Assembly: GCA_019694355.1 (NCBI GenBank)
Contig: JAIBCB010000001.1
Span: 62,001 to 126,000, forward strand
DNA: 64,000 bases
Reading direction: 5' to 3'
Source of the DNA: Pyrinomonadaceae bacterium
GTDB lineage: Bacteria > Acidobacteriota > Blastocatellia > Pyrinomonadales > Pyrinomonadaceae
The notes under the pieces were generated by a model. That model had not been told where the DNA came from. It saw only the letters and a program-made list of their open reading frames with translations, and made no database searches. Position numbers and translations under genes: made by a program. Shown here one piece after another: positions 55,322 to 64,000 of the stretch (its first letter is position 1; every line of letters begins with the position of its first letter).

Positions 55322-56275
55322 TCAGGCCGCCTGATCCAATGGCGGTCCGGATGCACCTTTGTATTGCAGAACCGTGTGCACAACGACGGTCGCAATTATT
55401 ACGATGCCGCCGAGGATCGCCCAATTTGACGGTCTTTCGCCGATAAAAAGAAATACCCAAACGGGATTTAAGAGCGGTTCGATAAAGCCGATAATGCTGG
55501 CATCGAGCGGCCGCGTCCCGCCGTAAACGCCCTTGATGAAGAGCATATAGGCAATGCCGATCTGGATGATTCCCAAAAAAGCGGCGGCGAACGCATCTCC
55601 TATTGTCATTACAGGGACGACTGAAATTCCATACGGAAGCATTACCAATGCGAGCAAGAAGTTGCCGTAAATTACAGTAACAACAGGGTTTCCCGCTGGT
55701 TCGGGATGTGGAGATGAACCGTCTTGCGTGGCCGCAGAAGCAGGCAGCGTTGGTTGAATTTCGACGGCTCCTGATGCTTTTGGATGTTTAAGGAGCATTA
55801 TGTATAGCCCGTAAAAGACACCGCTTGCGAGCGCCGCAAGATTTCCGCGATAGTCGCTCACCTCAAGTTTTCCGACAAAAAAGAGCGACATTCCCGCAAT
55901 ACACAAGATCACGGTGAAAAGGTCGCGGAGATGAAACTTCTCTCCAATAATAAAAGGCGAAAGGATGAGTATGTAGATTGGTGCCGTGTACTGAAGGAAG
56001 ATCGCGTTGGCACTTGTCGTATTTTTGGTCGCCCAAACGAACAGAAAGAGCAGGAGTGCATACGCGATAGATGCGAGAGCACCGACCGGCGTCAGTTTCA
56101 GTCCGCGTTTGTATGTGAACAGTAAAACCGTGAGGCCGGCCAGAAAGGATCGAAAGAACGTTAGCTGAAACGGGTCGAGCGTCGTGATCTTGATGAAAAG
56201 CCCGCCCGTGCTCCAAAGAAGCACGCCGAAAACGACGTAAAGATACGGCGGAAAGCTGCTTTTATTCGAATGCAC
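55322..56275 (-). CDS. DMT-superfamily (EamA) transporter
   Basis: 317 residues with ten hydrophobic helices in two EamA repeats; the first begins VVFGVLLWSTGGLFIKI, the second GVFYGLYIML. A hydrophilic Ser/Pro/Ala loop of about 35 residues (about 175-205) separates the repeats. These permeases export or import small metabolites; the substrate is unknown. Confidence 0.85.
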   Translation of the reverse strand: MHSNKSSFPPYLYVVFGVLLWSTGGLFIKITTLDPFQLTFFRSFLAGLTVLLFTYKRGLKLTPVGALASIAYALLLFLFVWATKNTTSANAIFLQYTAPIYILILSPFIIGEKFHLRDLFTVILCIAGMSLFFVGKLEVSDYRGNLAALASGVFYGLYIMLLKHPKASGAVEIQPTLPASAATQDGSSPHPEPAGNPVVTVIYGNFLLALVMLPYGISVVPVMTIGDAFAAAFLGIIQIGIAYMLFIKGVYGGTRPLDASIIGFIEPLLNPVWVFLFIGERPSNWAILGGIVIIATVVVHTVLQYKGASGPPLDQAA

Positions 56276-56335
56276 ACGAAATTATAACCTGTTTACACGA
56301 AATCGAAAGCTTCCCGGCGTCTTCGTATAAAATGC

Positions 56336-56365
56336 TTGACAGCTAAAAAAAAAAAGGCTTACTTT
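56336..56365 (+). promoter_or_regulatory. Possible promoter of the exported-protein/zincin pair
   Basis: TTGACA at 56336-56341, an 18-base spacer with an A-tract, then TACTTT. It is 74 bases upstream of the first ATG. The -35 is consensus; the -10 is weak. Confidence 0.4.
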
Positions 56366-56438
56366 AAGCTGAGATAGTTGTAATTTTTCCAATACTTTTC
56401 TTCCTTTCGGTCTGACAGCAGGTATGTAGGTACAAATT

Positions 56439-57230
56439 ATGAAAACGATTTTCCTCACCGCGTCTTTTCTGATCACCGCGATTTTTGCGATTGGGGCTTT
56501 TATTCAGGGCTTTGACGGCCCAATCACGAAAGGCCAAAACTTGCCCGGTGTAGCTAAGAGCAGCGAAACACCAATTCAAACCGTAAAGGATACCCGTGAT
56601 CTTAGCAAATACGGACTTGTTCGGATTGACGAAGTTCAGAATTTGACTGGCTCGGAACTTGAAAAACGACAGCGAATCGGACACCGTTACGACAAGCAGG
56701 AATGGGTGTACAAGACAATAAATAACCCTGCTACTGCGGGTGTCGGCCGCATCCGGGACTTGCCGGTTCCCGCGGAGACGCCTTTCGCAGAAAGTAGTTT
56801 AGTGATCGTTGGCGAGGTGATCAAGGCAACCGCATACCTTTCGAATGACAAAGAAGGAGTGTACACCGAGCTAACAATTCGGATCGATGAATCGATCAAG
56901 GATACTGATTCGGTCAATACAGAACAGGTGACCATTGACAGAGGCGGCGGAGTGGTCGTCTATCCAAGCGGTCAAAGGGTCCTTTATGAGAGTTCGGAAG
57001 AGGCACTCCCAACGGTGGGGTCTCAGTATCTCTTTTTTTTGCGGAGGGTTGATACAAATTCGAATTACGAGATCGTTGCGTCGTACGAGTTTCGAGGCAC
57101 CAAAGTCATACCGATGGAATCTGGCCGGTCCATGGAGGATTTCGCAAAAGTCGATAGACGGTCATTTTTGAATACGGTGCGTCAAAGGCTGAGGCAGAAC
57201 TTGATAAAGGAGACTCAACAAGATGATTAG
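56439..57230 (+). CDS. Exported protein of unknown function, paired with the zincin gene
   Basis: 263 residues. Signal peptide or single anchor (MKTIFLTASFLITAIFAIGAF), then a basic-acidic region, and a beta-rich part (about 115-230: ESSLVIVGEVIKATAYLSNDKEGVYTELTIRIDESIKDT ... LPTVGSQYLFFLRRV) that resembles OB-like or repetitive beta folds seen in exported proteins. No named family recognised. Its stop overlaps the next gene's ATG by 8 bases, so the two are co-translated. Confidence 0.6.
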   Translation: MKTIFLTASFLITAIFAIGAFIQGFDGPITKGQNLPGVAKSSETPIQTVKDTRDLSKYGLVRIDEVQNLTGSELEKRQRIGHRYDKQEWVYKTINNPATAGVGRIRDLPVPAETPFAESSLVIVGEVIKATAYLSNDKEGVYTELTIRIDESIKDTDSVNTEQVTIDRGGGVVVYPSGQRVLYESSEEALPTVGSQYLFFLRRVDTNSNYEIVASYEFRGTKVIPMESGRSMEDFAKVDRRSFLNTVRQRLRQNLIKETQQDD

Positions 57231-58626
57231 GCCTATTCAATTGGCTTGCCAAGTCTTGCTGATTTTGCTTGGCCTTTCGTTTGTTGGATTCCGCCTTCTC
57301 GACTGGTCGGTAAACGCGCAAGTGGGCTGTGGAGGTCAACCCCCTATTCGCCAGAACACATTCCCGATGGGGCCAGATGCGCTTAGGGCCAATAGCTGGC
57401 TACAAGGTACCCAAGTTGACTTCACTATTTTTGACACGACTGACGATCAGGCAAGCCAAATGGAGGCAGGAGTGCGAGCGTGGAACGGTAAGACTGATTG
57501 CGGTAATGTCTATTTCAGGCCCGCGACACGCGGCACTAATCCTTCGGGCGAACCTGGTGATAGTCAATTATGGATCACACGCGGATGGAACACGCAAGTG
57601 TTTCCAATTACAAATGCCGCCAACCAGATGATTGCTTCGAACATTAGAGTCCAGACCCCCTATCGTTCACACACCCCAAACATATTGGTGACACTCTTGT
57701 CGCACGAGGCGGGTCATTCATTTGGTTTTCTGAATGCGCCGTCGTCAGCCGATACAATCATGAATGGGCCTAACGCCTTCCAAACGATAACGGCTTGCGA
57801 CATTGAGGCCATGAGAAGAGTTTACTGTCCTTCGCCGACTCCGACTCCGACGCCGACGCCGACGCCTACACCTACACCACCCGACGACGAATGTGGGCGG
57901 CCGTCAGGATCGGGTACGAGGGTCTCGAAGGTCGGGGAAAACCGCTCAGAAGACCTGTTTGCCGCCGGGTCGAAAGGAGAACCTTCCCAATATCAGGATC
58001 CATATTGCTGCAATTGGGAAGAGGCATCGCAGTGTACCTTGAACGGCGGTGAATGGGACGATGCGAGCTGTACGTGTATATCGCCGATCATTATTGACGT
58101 TCTAGGTAACGGGTTCGATCTAACGGATGCTGCCGGCGGCGTTCTGTTTGACATATTAAATCAAGGGACGCCGAGACAGGTCTCTTGGACGGCGATCGCG
58201 TCCGATGATGCGTTCCTTGCTCTTGACCGAAATAACAACGGATTGATCGACAAAGGAAAGGAGCTTTTTGGGAGTTCGACCCCGCAGCCTCGGCTGAGCC
58301 CGGGTGAGACAAAGAATGGGTTCAGGGCGTTGGCCGTCTATGACAACTATGGCCGCGGCGGGAATAACGACGGCAAGATCTCACGGTTGGATTCGGTATA
58401 TGACAAGCTCCTTCTTTGGCAGGACGTTGATCACAATGGCGTTTCCGACAGCGGGGAACTATTCCACCTTGAGGAGATCGGCCTGAAATCCATCGATCTC
58501 GACTACACAGAGCATCGACGCCATGATGACCACGGGAACTGGTTCCGTTTTCGCTCAAAGGTTCGCGATACGAACGACGCTCAACTCGGCCGCTGGGCCT
58601 GGGACGTATTCCTACAGGTTCAATAG
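57223..58626 (+). CDS. Exported zincin-like metalloprotease with Pro-Thr linker and calcium-binding repeats
   Basis: 467 residues. After a hydrophobic N-terminus there is a matrixin-like domain with HEAGHSFGFLN at 161-171 and a likely Met-turn TIMNG (Met180). The third zinc ligand (metzincin H at 171) is Asn. A Pro-Thr linker of about 16 residues (204-219) leads to a Cys-bearing segment and three Asp-rich EF-hand-like loops: DRNNNGLIDKGKE, GGNNDGKISRLD and DVDHNGVSDSGE. The C-terminal part resembles the VLGNGFDLTDAAGG type of exported proteins. It converges with the 2Fe-2S gene 8 bases away. Active or scaffolding form is unclear. Confidence 0.72.
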   Translation: MIRPIQLACQVLLILLGLSFVGFRLLDWSVNAQVGCGGQPPIRQNTFPMGPDALRANSWLQGTQVDFTIFDTTDDQASQMEAGVRAWNGKTDCGNVYFRPATRGTNPSGEPGDSQLWITRGWNTQVFPITNAANQMIASNIRVQTPYRSHTPNILVTLLSHEAGHSFGFLNAPSSADTIMNGPNAFQTITACDIEAMRRVYCPSPTPTPTPTPTPTPTPPDDECGRPSGSGTRVSKVGENRSEDLFAAGSKGEPSQYQDPYCCNWEEASQCTLNGGEWDDASCTCISPIIIDVLGNGFDLTDAAGGVLFDILNQGTPRQVSWTAIASDDAFLALDRNNNGLIDKGKELFGSSTPQPRLSPGETKNGFRALAVYDNYGRGGNNDGKISRLDSVYDKLLLWQDVDHNGVSDSGELFHLEEIGLKSIDLDYTEHRRHDDHGNWFRFRSKVRDTNDAQLGRWAWDVFLQVQ

Positions 58627-58634
58627 TGAGCCGT

Positions 58635-59732
58635 CTAGCTTGTCGGTGTATCGTCAGCGTCTGATTCGTCCGTGTCGCTAGCTCCGTTCGGGACAGTGTG
58701 CGTACCACTGGCGATGGCTTCGCGAAGGTGTTTTGCGGAAGTGGTATTTGGTTCGAGTTCGCGTTCTTCAACGTCTTTGTAGATCTGTTTGCCGAACACT
58801 CCGTTCCATGGCGGGATCACGAGCGTAACGTTGCCGTGAGCACGCGCCTGACATGCAAGGCGAAGATACGGGCGCTCTTCATTTGGCTGCTTGTAGCCTT
58901 GAAGCTGTACATTGTAGCGTTCGCGCCGTTGGACCGGATCGAGCTTTTCTTTGCCGCCGAGGACACCGACCCAGCAAGTACCGCAGGCCGCAGCAGTGCA
59001 TTCGATCGGGATCGGACCTTGCCAACAGCGCTGGTCTAGGGCTCTCCAATCGCGGCTTCGATCCTGACCGGCCGCCTGCGTGATCTCCTGATCGTCATAA
59101 ACCTGAAACTTGCCGGAATAATCTTCTGCAGCATACGAGACCGAGAATTTTTTATCGACCGTTTTCAAGAAGCCAAAAAGCCCTTGCGAATCGTCTTTTT
59201 CGCGTGCGGCAATAACAGCATCTGCTGAGCCGGCCATCGCTCCTTTGGGTTTTGCAACATCACCCGCGGTTTTCTGAAACTCTTCTGCGCCGACCTGGTT
59301 AAAAGTCGCGAGCCCGACGGCCGCTATCGCGTTCAAGAGCTTTTGATCAACGTCGGCTTTTTTGGCGGCGTTCGAACTAACGGCCTTTATAAGTTCAACA
59401 AGCCCCTGCTTAGCCTCACCCTTAAAGCTCGCGGATTCCTCATTCACAGCAGCTTTTACGTGCGCCCAATAACGATGGCCATAGAGAAAATGGTGCGACG
59501 AATCCAGCGAATCTTCGAGCATATAATTGCCTTGAAGACTCAAGACACGTTCCGCTTCTTTGCGGTCTTCAGCGGCTTCGATATAAAGCCGAAGTTCGAG
59601 CGGAAAAAAGCGAAACCAGATGTTTACAGCGTCCTGATCGACAGGATGGATGTCGTTTTGAAGCTCCTGAATGGCGTCGAGCCAGTCGGTTTCAGAAAAA
59701 GTGCGTAGGTGAGAGAAAAGTTCGTTTGCCAT
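58635..59732 (-). CDS. Protein with a C-terminal 2Fe-2S ferredoxin domain and a helical N-terminal region
   Basis: 365 residues. The C-terminal part has C245-x4-C250-x2-C253 and C294, the classical 2Fe-2S ferredoxin ligand pattern (ECTAAACGTCWVGV ... LRLACQARAHGNVTLVIP). About 200 residues before it are helical with no motif I know. The protein would carry electrons, partner unknown. It is preceded by the ABC-transporter operon on the same strand (75-base gap), so the link is weak. Confidence 0.75.
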   Translation of the reverse strand: MANELFSHLRTFSETDWLDAIQELQNDIHPVDQDAVNIWFRFFPLELRLYIEAAEDRKEAERVLSLQGNYMLEDSLDSSHHFLYGHRYWAHVKAAVNEESASFKGEAKQGLVELIKAVSSNAAKKADVDQKLLNAIAAVGLATFNQVGAEEFQKTAGDVAKPKGAMAGSADAVIAAREKDDSQGLFGFLKTVDKKFSVSYAAEDYSGKFQVYDDQEITQAAGQDRSRDWRALDQRCWQGPIPIECTAAACGTCWVGVLGGKEKLDPVQRRERYNVQLQGYKQPNEERPYLRLACQARAHGNVTLVIPPWNGVFGKQIYKDVEERELEPNTTSAKHLREAIASGTHTVPNGASDTDESDADDTPTS

Positions 59733-59807
59733 AGCGTATTTTGATCAAACTTAAATTCAATCAAAATCACAGCCGAATGACAAACGCGATCATATTGCAT
59801 TGACGGC

Positions 59808-60749
59808 CTAAGCCGTTGTATCGCGGACAAAAAGCTCTTCCAGGGACAGCTTTGCGGGTTCGACGCGTGTGAGCCGGCCGTGGTTCTTTCGAATGAGGTC
59901 AAGGACGGCATCGAGGTCGCTTTCGTCGATGATCTGAATATTCGCGCCATCCGGTGTCGGCTCGATCGTCGCACCGCTAATGAATTCGACCGCACCCCGG
60001 ATCTCGTCCGCTTTCACACCCTGAACCTCAACGATCAAGGCTCGTCCTGCGTTGTCCTTTGCCAGGAGTTCGCTCAATTTTCCCGATGCCGCAAGCCGTC
60101 CGCCTCTGAGAATCGCAACCTCGTCACAAAGGGCCTCGATATCGGAGAGAATATGCGTGGACATAAAGACGGTTACGCCTCGGTGCTTCAAGTTCGCGAT
60201 CAGGTCGCGAATATCGCGTCGTCCGACCGGATCTAGTCCCGACATCGGTTCATCAAAGAAAACGAGCTCAGGATCATTTATGAGCGATTGGGCGATGCCT
60301 ACACGCTGAAGCATTCCCTTCGAAAACTTCCGCAGCTGACGCCGTCGGTCTTTCTCGGCGATACCAACTTCGGTCAGAAGCGCGTCGGTCTTTGCCTTGC
60401 GGGCCGCCGCATCAAGCCCAAAGAGCCTGCCGAAATAGTCCATCAACTCGTTCGCAGTCAGGTAATCGTAAAAGTACGGGCTTTCGGGGCAATAACCGAT
60501 CCGCGAGTGCATCTTCACGTTCGCAACATCTTTTCCGAGGACGCGGGCTGTTCCGGCGGTCGGAAAGATCAGACCCATAAGGATCTTGATCGTCGTTGTC
60601 TTGCCTGCACCGTTGCCGCCAAGAAAACCGAATATCTGACCGCTTTTGACACTCAAACTTAAACCGTCGAGTGCGAGATTGCGCTTCTTTTTTAAGAAAC
60701 CCGTCTCGTACTCTTTCGAAAGGCCTTCGGTCTCGACAACGTAGTCCAT
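59808..60749 (-). CDS. ABC transporter ATP-binding protein
   Basis: 313 residues. Walker A GGNGAGKT (44-51), signature FSKGM (about 143), Walker B LVFFDEPMSGLDP and the H-loop STHILSD, then a C-terminal regulatory stretch (about 220-313). Last gene of permease, TPR protein, ATPase; its ATG adjoins the stop of the preceding gene. The transported solute is unknown; the layout fits an ABC-2 type exporter. Confidence 0.94.
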   Translation of the reverse strand: MDYVVETEGLSKEYETGFLKKKRNLALDGLSLSVKSGQIFGFLGGNGAGKTTTIKILMGLIFPTAGTARVLGKDVANVKMHSRIGYCPESPYFYDYLTANELMDYFGRLFGLDAAARKAKTDALLTEVGIAEKDRRRQLRKFSKGMLQRVGIAQSLINDPELVFFDEPMSGLDPVGRRDIRDLIANLKHRGVTVFMSTHILSDIEALCDEVAILRGGRLAASGKLSELLAKDNAGRALIVEVQGVKADEIRGAVEFISGATIEPTPDGANIQIIDESDLDAVLDLIRKNHGRLTRVEPAKLSLEELFVRDTTA

Positions 60750-61688
60750 CTATTTCGTCTCCAGCGGCAGCTTGCTCGTCTTTCGGTCGATCGCAACGCG
60801 GCATTCGGTTCGATCCAGCAGATATGGAGTTCCGGTCGGATCGACAAGATCGCCATGAGCATTGACGCTGAAGTCTCCGTCGGGCAAGGTTACGGTCAAT
60901 AACGCTGATGTGATCTCGCCAAGTCTCTGCGGGCATTCGCCCGTCCTTGCCTTTGCGTCTGCAAGCTTTTCGTCGATGGCGTCGCGTTCATCGAACCACT
61001 TTAGCTCCTGCAGGCGGCTCTCTGCCGTCTTTTTCACTGCCTCGTCCGGGGCATTGTCATACATTTCCTGATATATCGCGCGTGCGGTCGTGCGGCTTCC
61101 GCCTTCGGTCCTCATCGAGGCGGCCATCATCTTCATGAACGGCGCAGCACCGTCAATTTTTGACCCGATATCGTATGTCTCAGCGGCTTGGGGATACTCT
61201 TTTGCCCGCCAATAAATGTAGCCGAGGTGCTGATAGAGCCGCCATTCTTTTGGATTGTTGGCAATTCCTTTTTTTGTGAGTGTGATCGCTTGATCGGCGT
61301 CGATCGCGGGCAGCACCATCGCCCCATACGTGTACGGCGCAATAAAATGCGGGTCAAGATCTGTTGCACTATCGAGCATCGGATAAAGCAATCTTGGGTT
61401 GAGATATCGCAGGTCGTCGAGCCGAACGTCTTCGGTTGAATTTACGAGTTTGTTGCCGATGTATTGCAGCGACCTCATCCAATACCAATCCGCAACGAGG
61501 CTGTCAGTTCCAAGTAAGAAGCCTTTTATGTCACGGCCCTTCACAAAAAGATCAGTGTCATTGTAGCTCTCGGGTAACTGAGGCCTTCGTGACGCAACAA
61601 GGTCGCTCAGCGGCGAGAGGACTGCGAACCCGGCGATTATTATCACAACGGGCAGCACAACGTCTGTGACAAGCGAACGTTTCCTCAT
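60750..61688 (-). CDS. Membrane-anchored TPR-like protein in an ABC operon
   Basis: 312 residues: an N-terminal membrane segment (about 8-28), a hydrophobic-aromatic segment (VADWYWMRSLQYIGNKL), TPR-like helices (about 110-235: YTYGAMVLPAIDADQAITLTKKGIANNPKEWRLYQHLGYIYWRAKEYPQAAETYDIG) and a C-terminal beta region. Its start overlaps the permease stop by 4 bases and its stop abuts the ATPase start. It is likely a dedicated partner of the transporter; no named family recognised. Confidence 0.7.
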   Translation of the reverse strand: MRKRSLVTDVVLPVVIIIAGFAVLSPLSDLVASRRPQLPESYNDTDLFVKGRDIKGFLLGTDSLVADWYWMRSLQYIGNKLVNSTEDVRLDDLRYLNPRLLYPMLDSATDLDPHFIAPYTYGAMVLPAIDADQAITLTKKGIANNPKEWRLYQHLGYIYWRAKEYPQAAETYDIGSKIDGAAPFMKMMAASMRTEGGSRTTARAIYQEMYDNAPDEAVKKTAESRLQELKWFDERDAIDEKLADAKARTGECPQRLGEITSALLTVTLPDGDFSVNAHGDLVDPTGTPYLLDRTECRVAIDRKTSKLPLETK

Positions 61689-62473
61689 TTGAAATTTCTC
61701 CTCTTGAAGATGATCGTCGTGATCGTGAGAAGAATGATGTCATAAACGAGTGCGTACACGGTCGCAAAGCCGAGCATTGATGCGGGCGGATGCTGGCCGA
61801 TGGCTGCGTTCGATATCACTGAAAAATTCGAAAAATTCGGGAGGAGATAATATATGACGTTAAAGAAAACGAGTGCCGCTTCAGAGCCCATCGACTGAGC
61901 GAGGTCGCGAAGGCTCGAGCTGAAATGCCCGATCACAAAGACGAAGAAAGTGAGCAAAGCAGACAAAGCAGGCGTCGAAAATGATGAGAACATTATCGCG
62001 ACGCCCGTAATGATCGTCATTTCAAGGAAGATCAAAAAGATCGCGGGCCACACACCTGCAATAAATCTCGTTCCGCCGACATAGAGTAACGCAAGCGTAA
62101 TGCCGATACCCATCACGGCCGTATTCACGAACAGCGTTACACAAAATCCGAGATACTTGCCGAGGATAAAATTCGTGCGGCTGACGGGTTTAGCAAAGAT
62201 CGAATATACGGTGCGCTTCTCGATCTCTTTCCACACAAGGCTTACGCCGACGAATATCGCGATAAAAACGCCGAAGATCAGCGTCGCACTTAGACCGAGG
62301 TCGGTCACGACGCGTGCCTCTTGACCTGCCGTCAATTCACCAAGAAAGATCGCGGCCGCCGTCAAGAGCAGCACGAAAACGATGAGGTTATAAAGCACAC
62401 GGTCGCGCACCGCTTCGCGAAACGCATTGCGGGCGACCGCGTATATCGTGGAGAAGGCTGTTTGATTCGGCAC
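61685..62473 (-). CDS. ABC-2 type transporter permease
   Basis: 262 residues with six membrane helices (e.g. LIVFVLLLTAAAIFLGELTAG, LGLSATLIFGVFIAIFVGVSLVW, AVMGIGITLALLYVGG). It belongs to the NosY/ABC-2 group, and the short soluble segment KEIEKRTVYSIFAKPVSRTNFILGKYLG is typical. First gene of a three-gene operon with a TPR protein and the ATPase. Confidence 0.88.
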   Translation of the reverse strand: MPNQTAFSTIYAVARNAFREAVRDRVLYNLIVFVLLLTAAAIFLGELTAGQEARVVTDLGLSATLIFGVFIAIFVGVSLVWKEIEKRTVYSIFAKPVSRTNFILGKYLGFCVTLFVNTAVMGIGITLALLYVGGTRFIAGVWPAIFLIFLEMTIITGVAIMFSSFSTPALSALLTFFVFVIGHFSSSLRDLAQSMGSEAALVFFNVIYYLLPNFSNFSVISNAAIGQHPPASMLGFATVYALVYDIILLTITTIIFKRRNFK

Positions 62474-62562
62474 TCTTGTCTTTTTATCGCGAGCGGGCAG
62501 CGTGCGACGTAAAATATTCTACATTAGGTCGGGCAATGTCGTCATCCATCTGCCGCGTTCGA

Positions 62563-64000
62563 TCAGTCGTTGTTGCTGAATGGCGACTCCATTCCGGGGA
62601 TGTTCATTTTTTCTTCGGGGTGCAGAACCTCACGTTCGCCCATGATCGCATAAACGGCTTCGCGCGGCTTCAACTCCATCAACGGCGGAAGCTTTTGATC
62701 AAAAGCCTCTTTTGCGGCCACAGCACCGCCGTTCGTCATAAAATTCCACCACGATAGAGATTGTCCCTTATCAAGGCCGATCGCTTGGTTCAAAGCGGCC
62801 GCAGACTCCTCGTGTTTGCCGTTGAGATCGAGAATGTAGGCAAGCCGCACGTAAAGGAAGGGCGATCGAGGATATGCTCGCAGAGCCTCACGTATGGTCG
62901 CTTCTGCTCCGTCGAGGTCGCCGCCTAGTCGCTGCGCTATCGACAGACGAGCATAATCGATCGAGGTCGCCTTGCCTTTGTCTATCGCCCGCTGAAAGTG
63001 ATCGGCCGCCTCGCGATAACGCTTTTGCGAAGCCAGGCTCTTGGCATATCCCCATTCGAGTGTGGCGTTGGCCGGGTCGATGGCGATGGCCCGGTCAAAG
63101 GCTTTGTATCGGGCCTCGAGGTCGCTCTCATAAGCTCCGTTGATCGCGGTTTGCAATGCGACGATACGCGAGATCGAATATACCGCCAACATCACGGCAA
63201 GCATAGAAATGACGGCGAATAATACGCCCCATTTTCTCGCATCTTGAGAAGAAGGTTTGGGTGAGGCCTGACGGCCAAAAGTTCCACCGATCGCGACCGC
63301 CAGCACAATGAAGAACGCAATGCCGTTCTGCAGGATCCGGAAGGAATAAGCTGTAACGAATGAACTTCCAAGAAAAACTCCCATTCCAATAAATCCTGCA
63401 ACAGCAAATGGCGAGGCCCTTCGAAAGTGACGAAGCGGATCGATCCCGGCGTAAACGATTCCCCCGAGCAGAACAGCAAAGATCGCGATTCCAACTATTC
63501 CCAGTTCCGCAGCGATCTGTATGTACTCGTTATGAGCCCTTTCGGCGAGTTGGTCGTCTGCGAGAGCTAAATTTGGGTCTTCGGGATGGTGTGCTACGTA
63601 CTGCATTCGATAGCGGACGAATTCCTGACCAAAGTTATCGGCACCAATCCCGATGACCGGCGAACTCTTGAGCATCTCCAGCCCGAGTTCAAAAAAGAAA
63701 GGCCTGATCCGCGCGCTGGCCGCCGCTCCAGGGTCGGCAACTCTCTCGACCAAAGGAGCTTTATCGATGAGCAAAACGGGCAGGAATGTTGCGATGAGGA
63801 CGCCGGTGAGGGCAAGGCCGCTGAATATTGCCGCCCGCCTTCTTACTTTGCGGAATCGCGGGAAAATAAATGCCGCGGCGGCCAATGCGAATGTTTCCAG
63901 AATGAACATTCCGACGCCCGTGCGGCTAAAGCTCATAACCACGAAAAGCCCTAGTATGAACGCGGTTGCGAAGCCCAATATTCGAACACGTCGTCGAGAG
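62563..64000 (-). CDS. O-antigen ligase/Wzy-like protein with C-terminal TPRs; 5' end outside the window
   Basis: Open to the right edge (no stop back to 64000); a TTG at 63978 could be read as a start but the upstream codons are open, so the true start lies outside. The visible part has about seven membrane segments, including the FSRTGVGMF and ERAHNEYIQIAAELGIVGIAIFAVLLGG segments of the Wzy_C family, then TPRs (about 290-440 in this frame: DRAIAIDPANATLEWGYAKSLASQKRYREAADHFQRAI). The family polymerises or ligates surface polysaccharide in the inner membrane. Partial gene. Confidence 0.85.
   Translation of the reverse strand, partial: SRRRVRILGFATAFILGLFVVMSFSRTGVGMFILETFALAAAAFIFPRFRKVRRRAAIFSGLALTGVLIATFLPVLLIDKAPLVERVADPGAAASARIRPFFFELGLEMLKSSPVIGIGADNFGQEFVRYRMQYVAHHPEDPNLALADDQLAERAHNEYIQIAAELGIVGIAIFAVLLGGIVYAGIDPLRHFRRASPFAVAGFIGMGVFLGSSFVTAYSFRILQNGIAFFIVLAVAIGGTFGRQASPKPSSQDARKWGVLFAVISMLAVMLAVYSISRIVALQTAINGAYESDLEARYKAFDRAIAIDPANATLEWGYAKSLASQKRYREAADHFQRAIDKGKATSIDYARLSIAQRLGGDLDGAEATIREALRAYPRSPFLYVRLAYILDLNGKHEESAAALNQAIGLDKGQSLSWWNFMTNGGAVAAKEAFDQKLPPLMELKPREAVYAIMGEREVLHPEEKMNIPGMESPFSNND

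Overview
The window looks like chromosomal DNA of a Gram-negative heterotroph, most likely an Acidobacteriota of the Blastocatellia/Pyrinomonadaceae type. This is inferred from moderate GC, an Oar-like TonB-dependent receptor with an N-terminal carboxypeptidase-regulatory domain, many secreted peptidases, GTP-dependent PEP carboxykinase and HrcA/CIRCE-type control of groESL. No rRNA, tRNA, CRISPR array, insertion sequence or prophage was recognised.

Left part (1-14.1 kb): a lower-GC SIR2-like NADase gene runs off the left edge and is separated from groESL by a repeat-rich 450-base gap. groES-groEL have a clear sigma70 promoter overlapped by a CIRCE operator. Next come a MOSC protein, a small exported protein, purC, a HEAT-repeat membrane protein, uvrB, three 119-bp tandem repeats followed by a GxxExxY (PDDEXK_3) gene, and an FAD oxidase-HAD-helical solenoid operon.

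Centre (14.1-30 kb): after lysA there is a large peptidoglycan amino-sugar salvage locus. One arm, on the minus strand, encodes a BadF-type amino-sugar kinase, MurQ, a HAD phosphatase, an SSS symporter and an exported NagZ-like GH3. The divergent arm encodes a LysR regulator, an 865-residue fusion of an AmiE-like serine hydrolase with a NamZ (DUF1343) exo-muramidase, an Oar-like TonB-dependent receptor and an unusually short NagA. Together they could cleave muropeptides outside the cytoplasm, import MurNAc/GlcNAc, phosphorylate them and convert MurNAc-6P to GlcNAc-6P to GlcN-6P.

A Cpx-like module follows (30.1-32.9 kb): a Spy/CpxP-like periplasmic protein is divergent from a CpxR/CpxA-like pair, and the gap holds a perfect GTAAA-N5-GTAAA site. 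From 33 to 42 kb a minus-strand block encodes TPR, CocE-like hydrolase, DUF2490, lipid kinase and aminopeptidase P proteins, plus an NHL propeller fused to an apparently intact M23 peptidase domain.

Right part (42-64 kb): a DUF937 protein, an M1 aminopeptidase with helical repeats, a tight run of Ser/Thr kinase, VWA protein, xseA, DUF and xseB, then DoxX, a beta-barrel protein, pckG, a DMT transporter, an exported protein paired with a zincin-like calcium-binding protein, a 2Fe-2S protein, an ABC-transporter operon and a Wzy/O-antigen-ligase-like gene that runs off the right edge.
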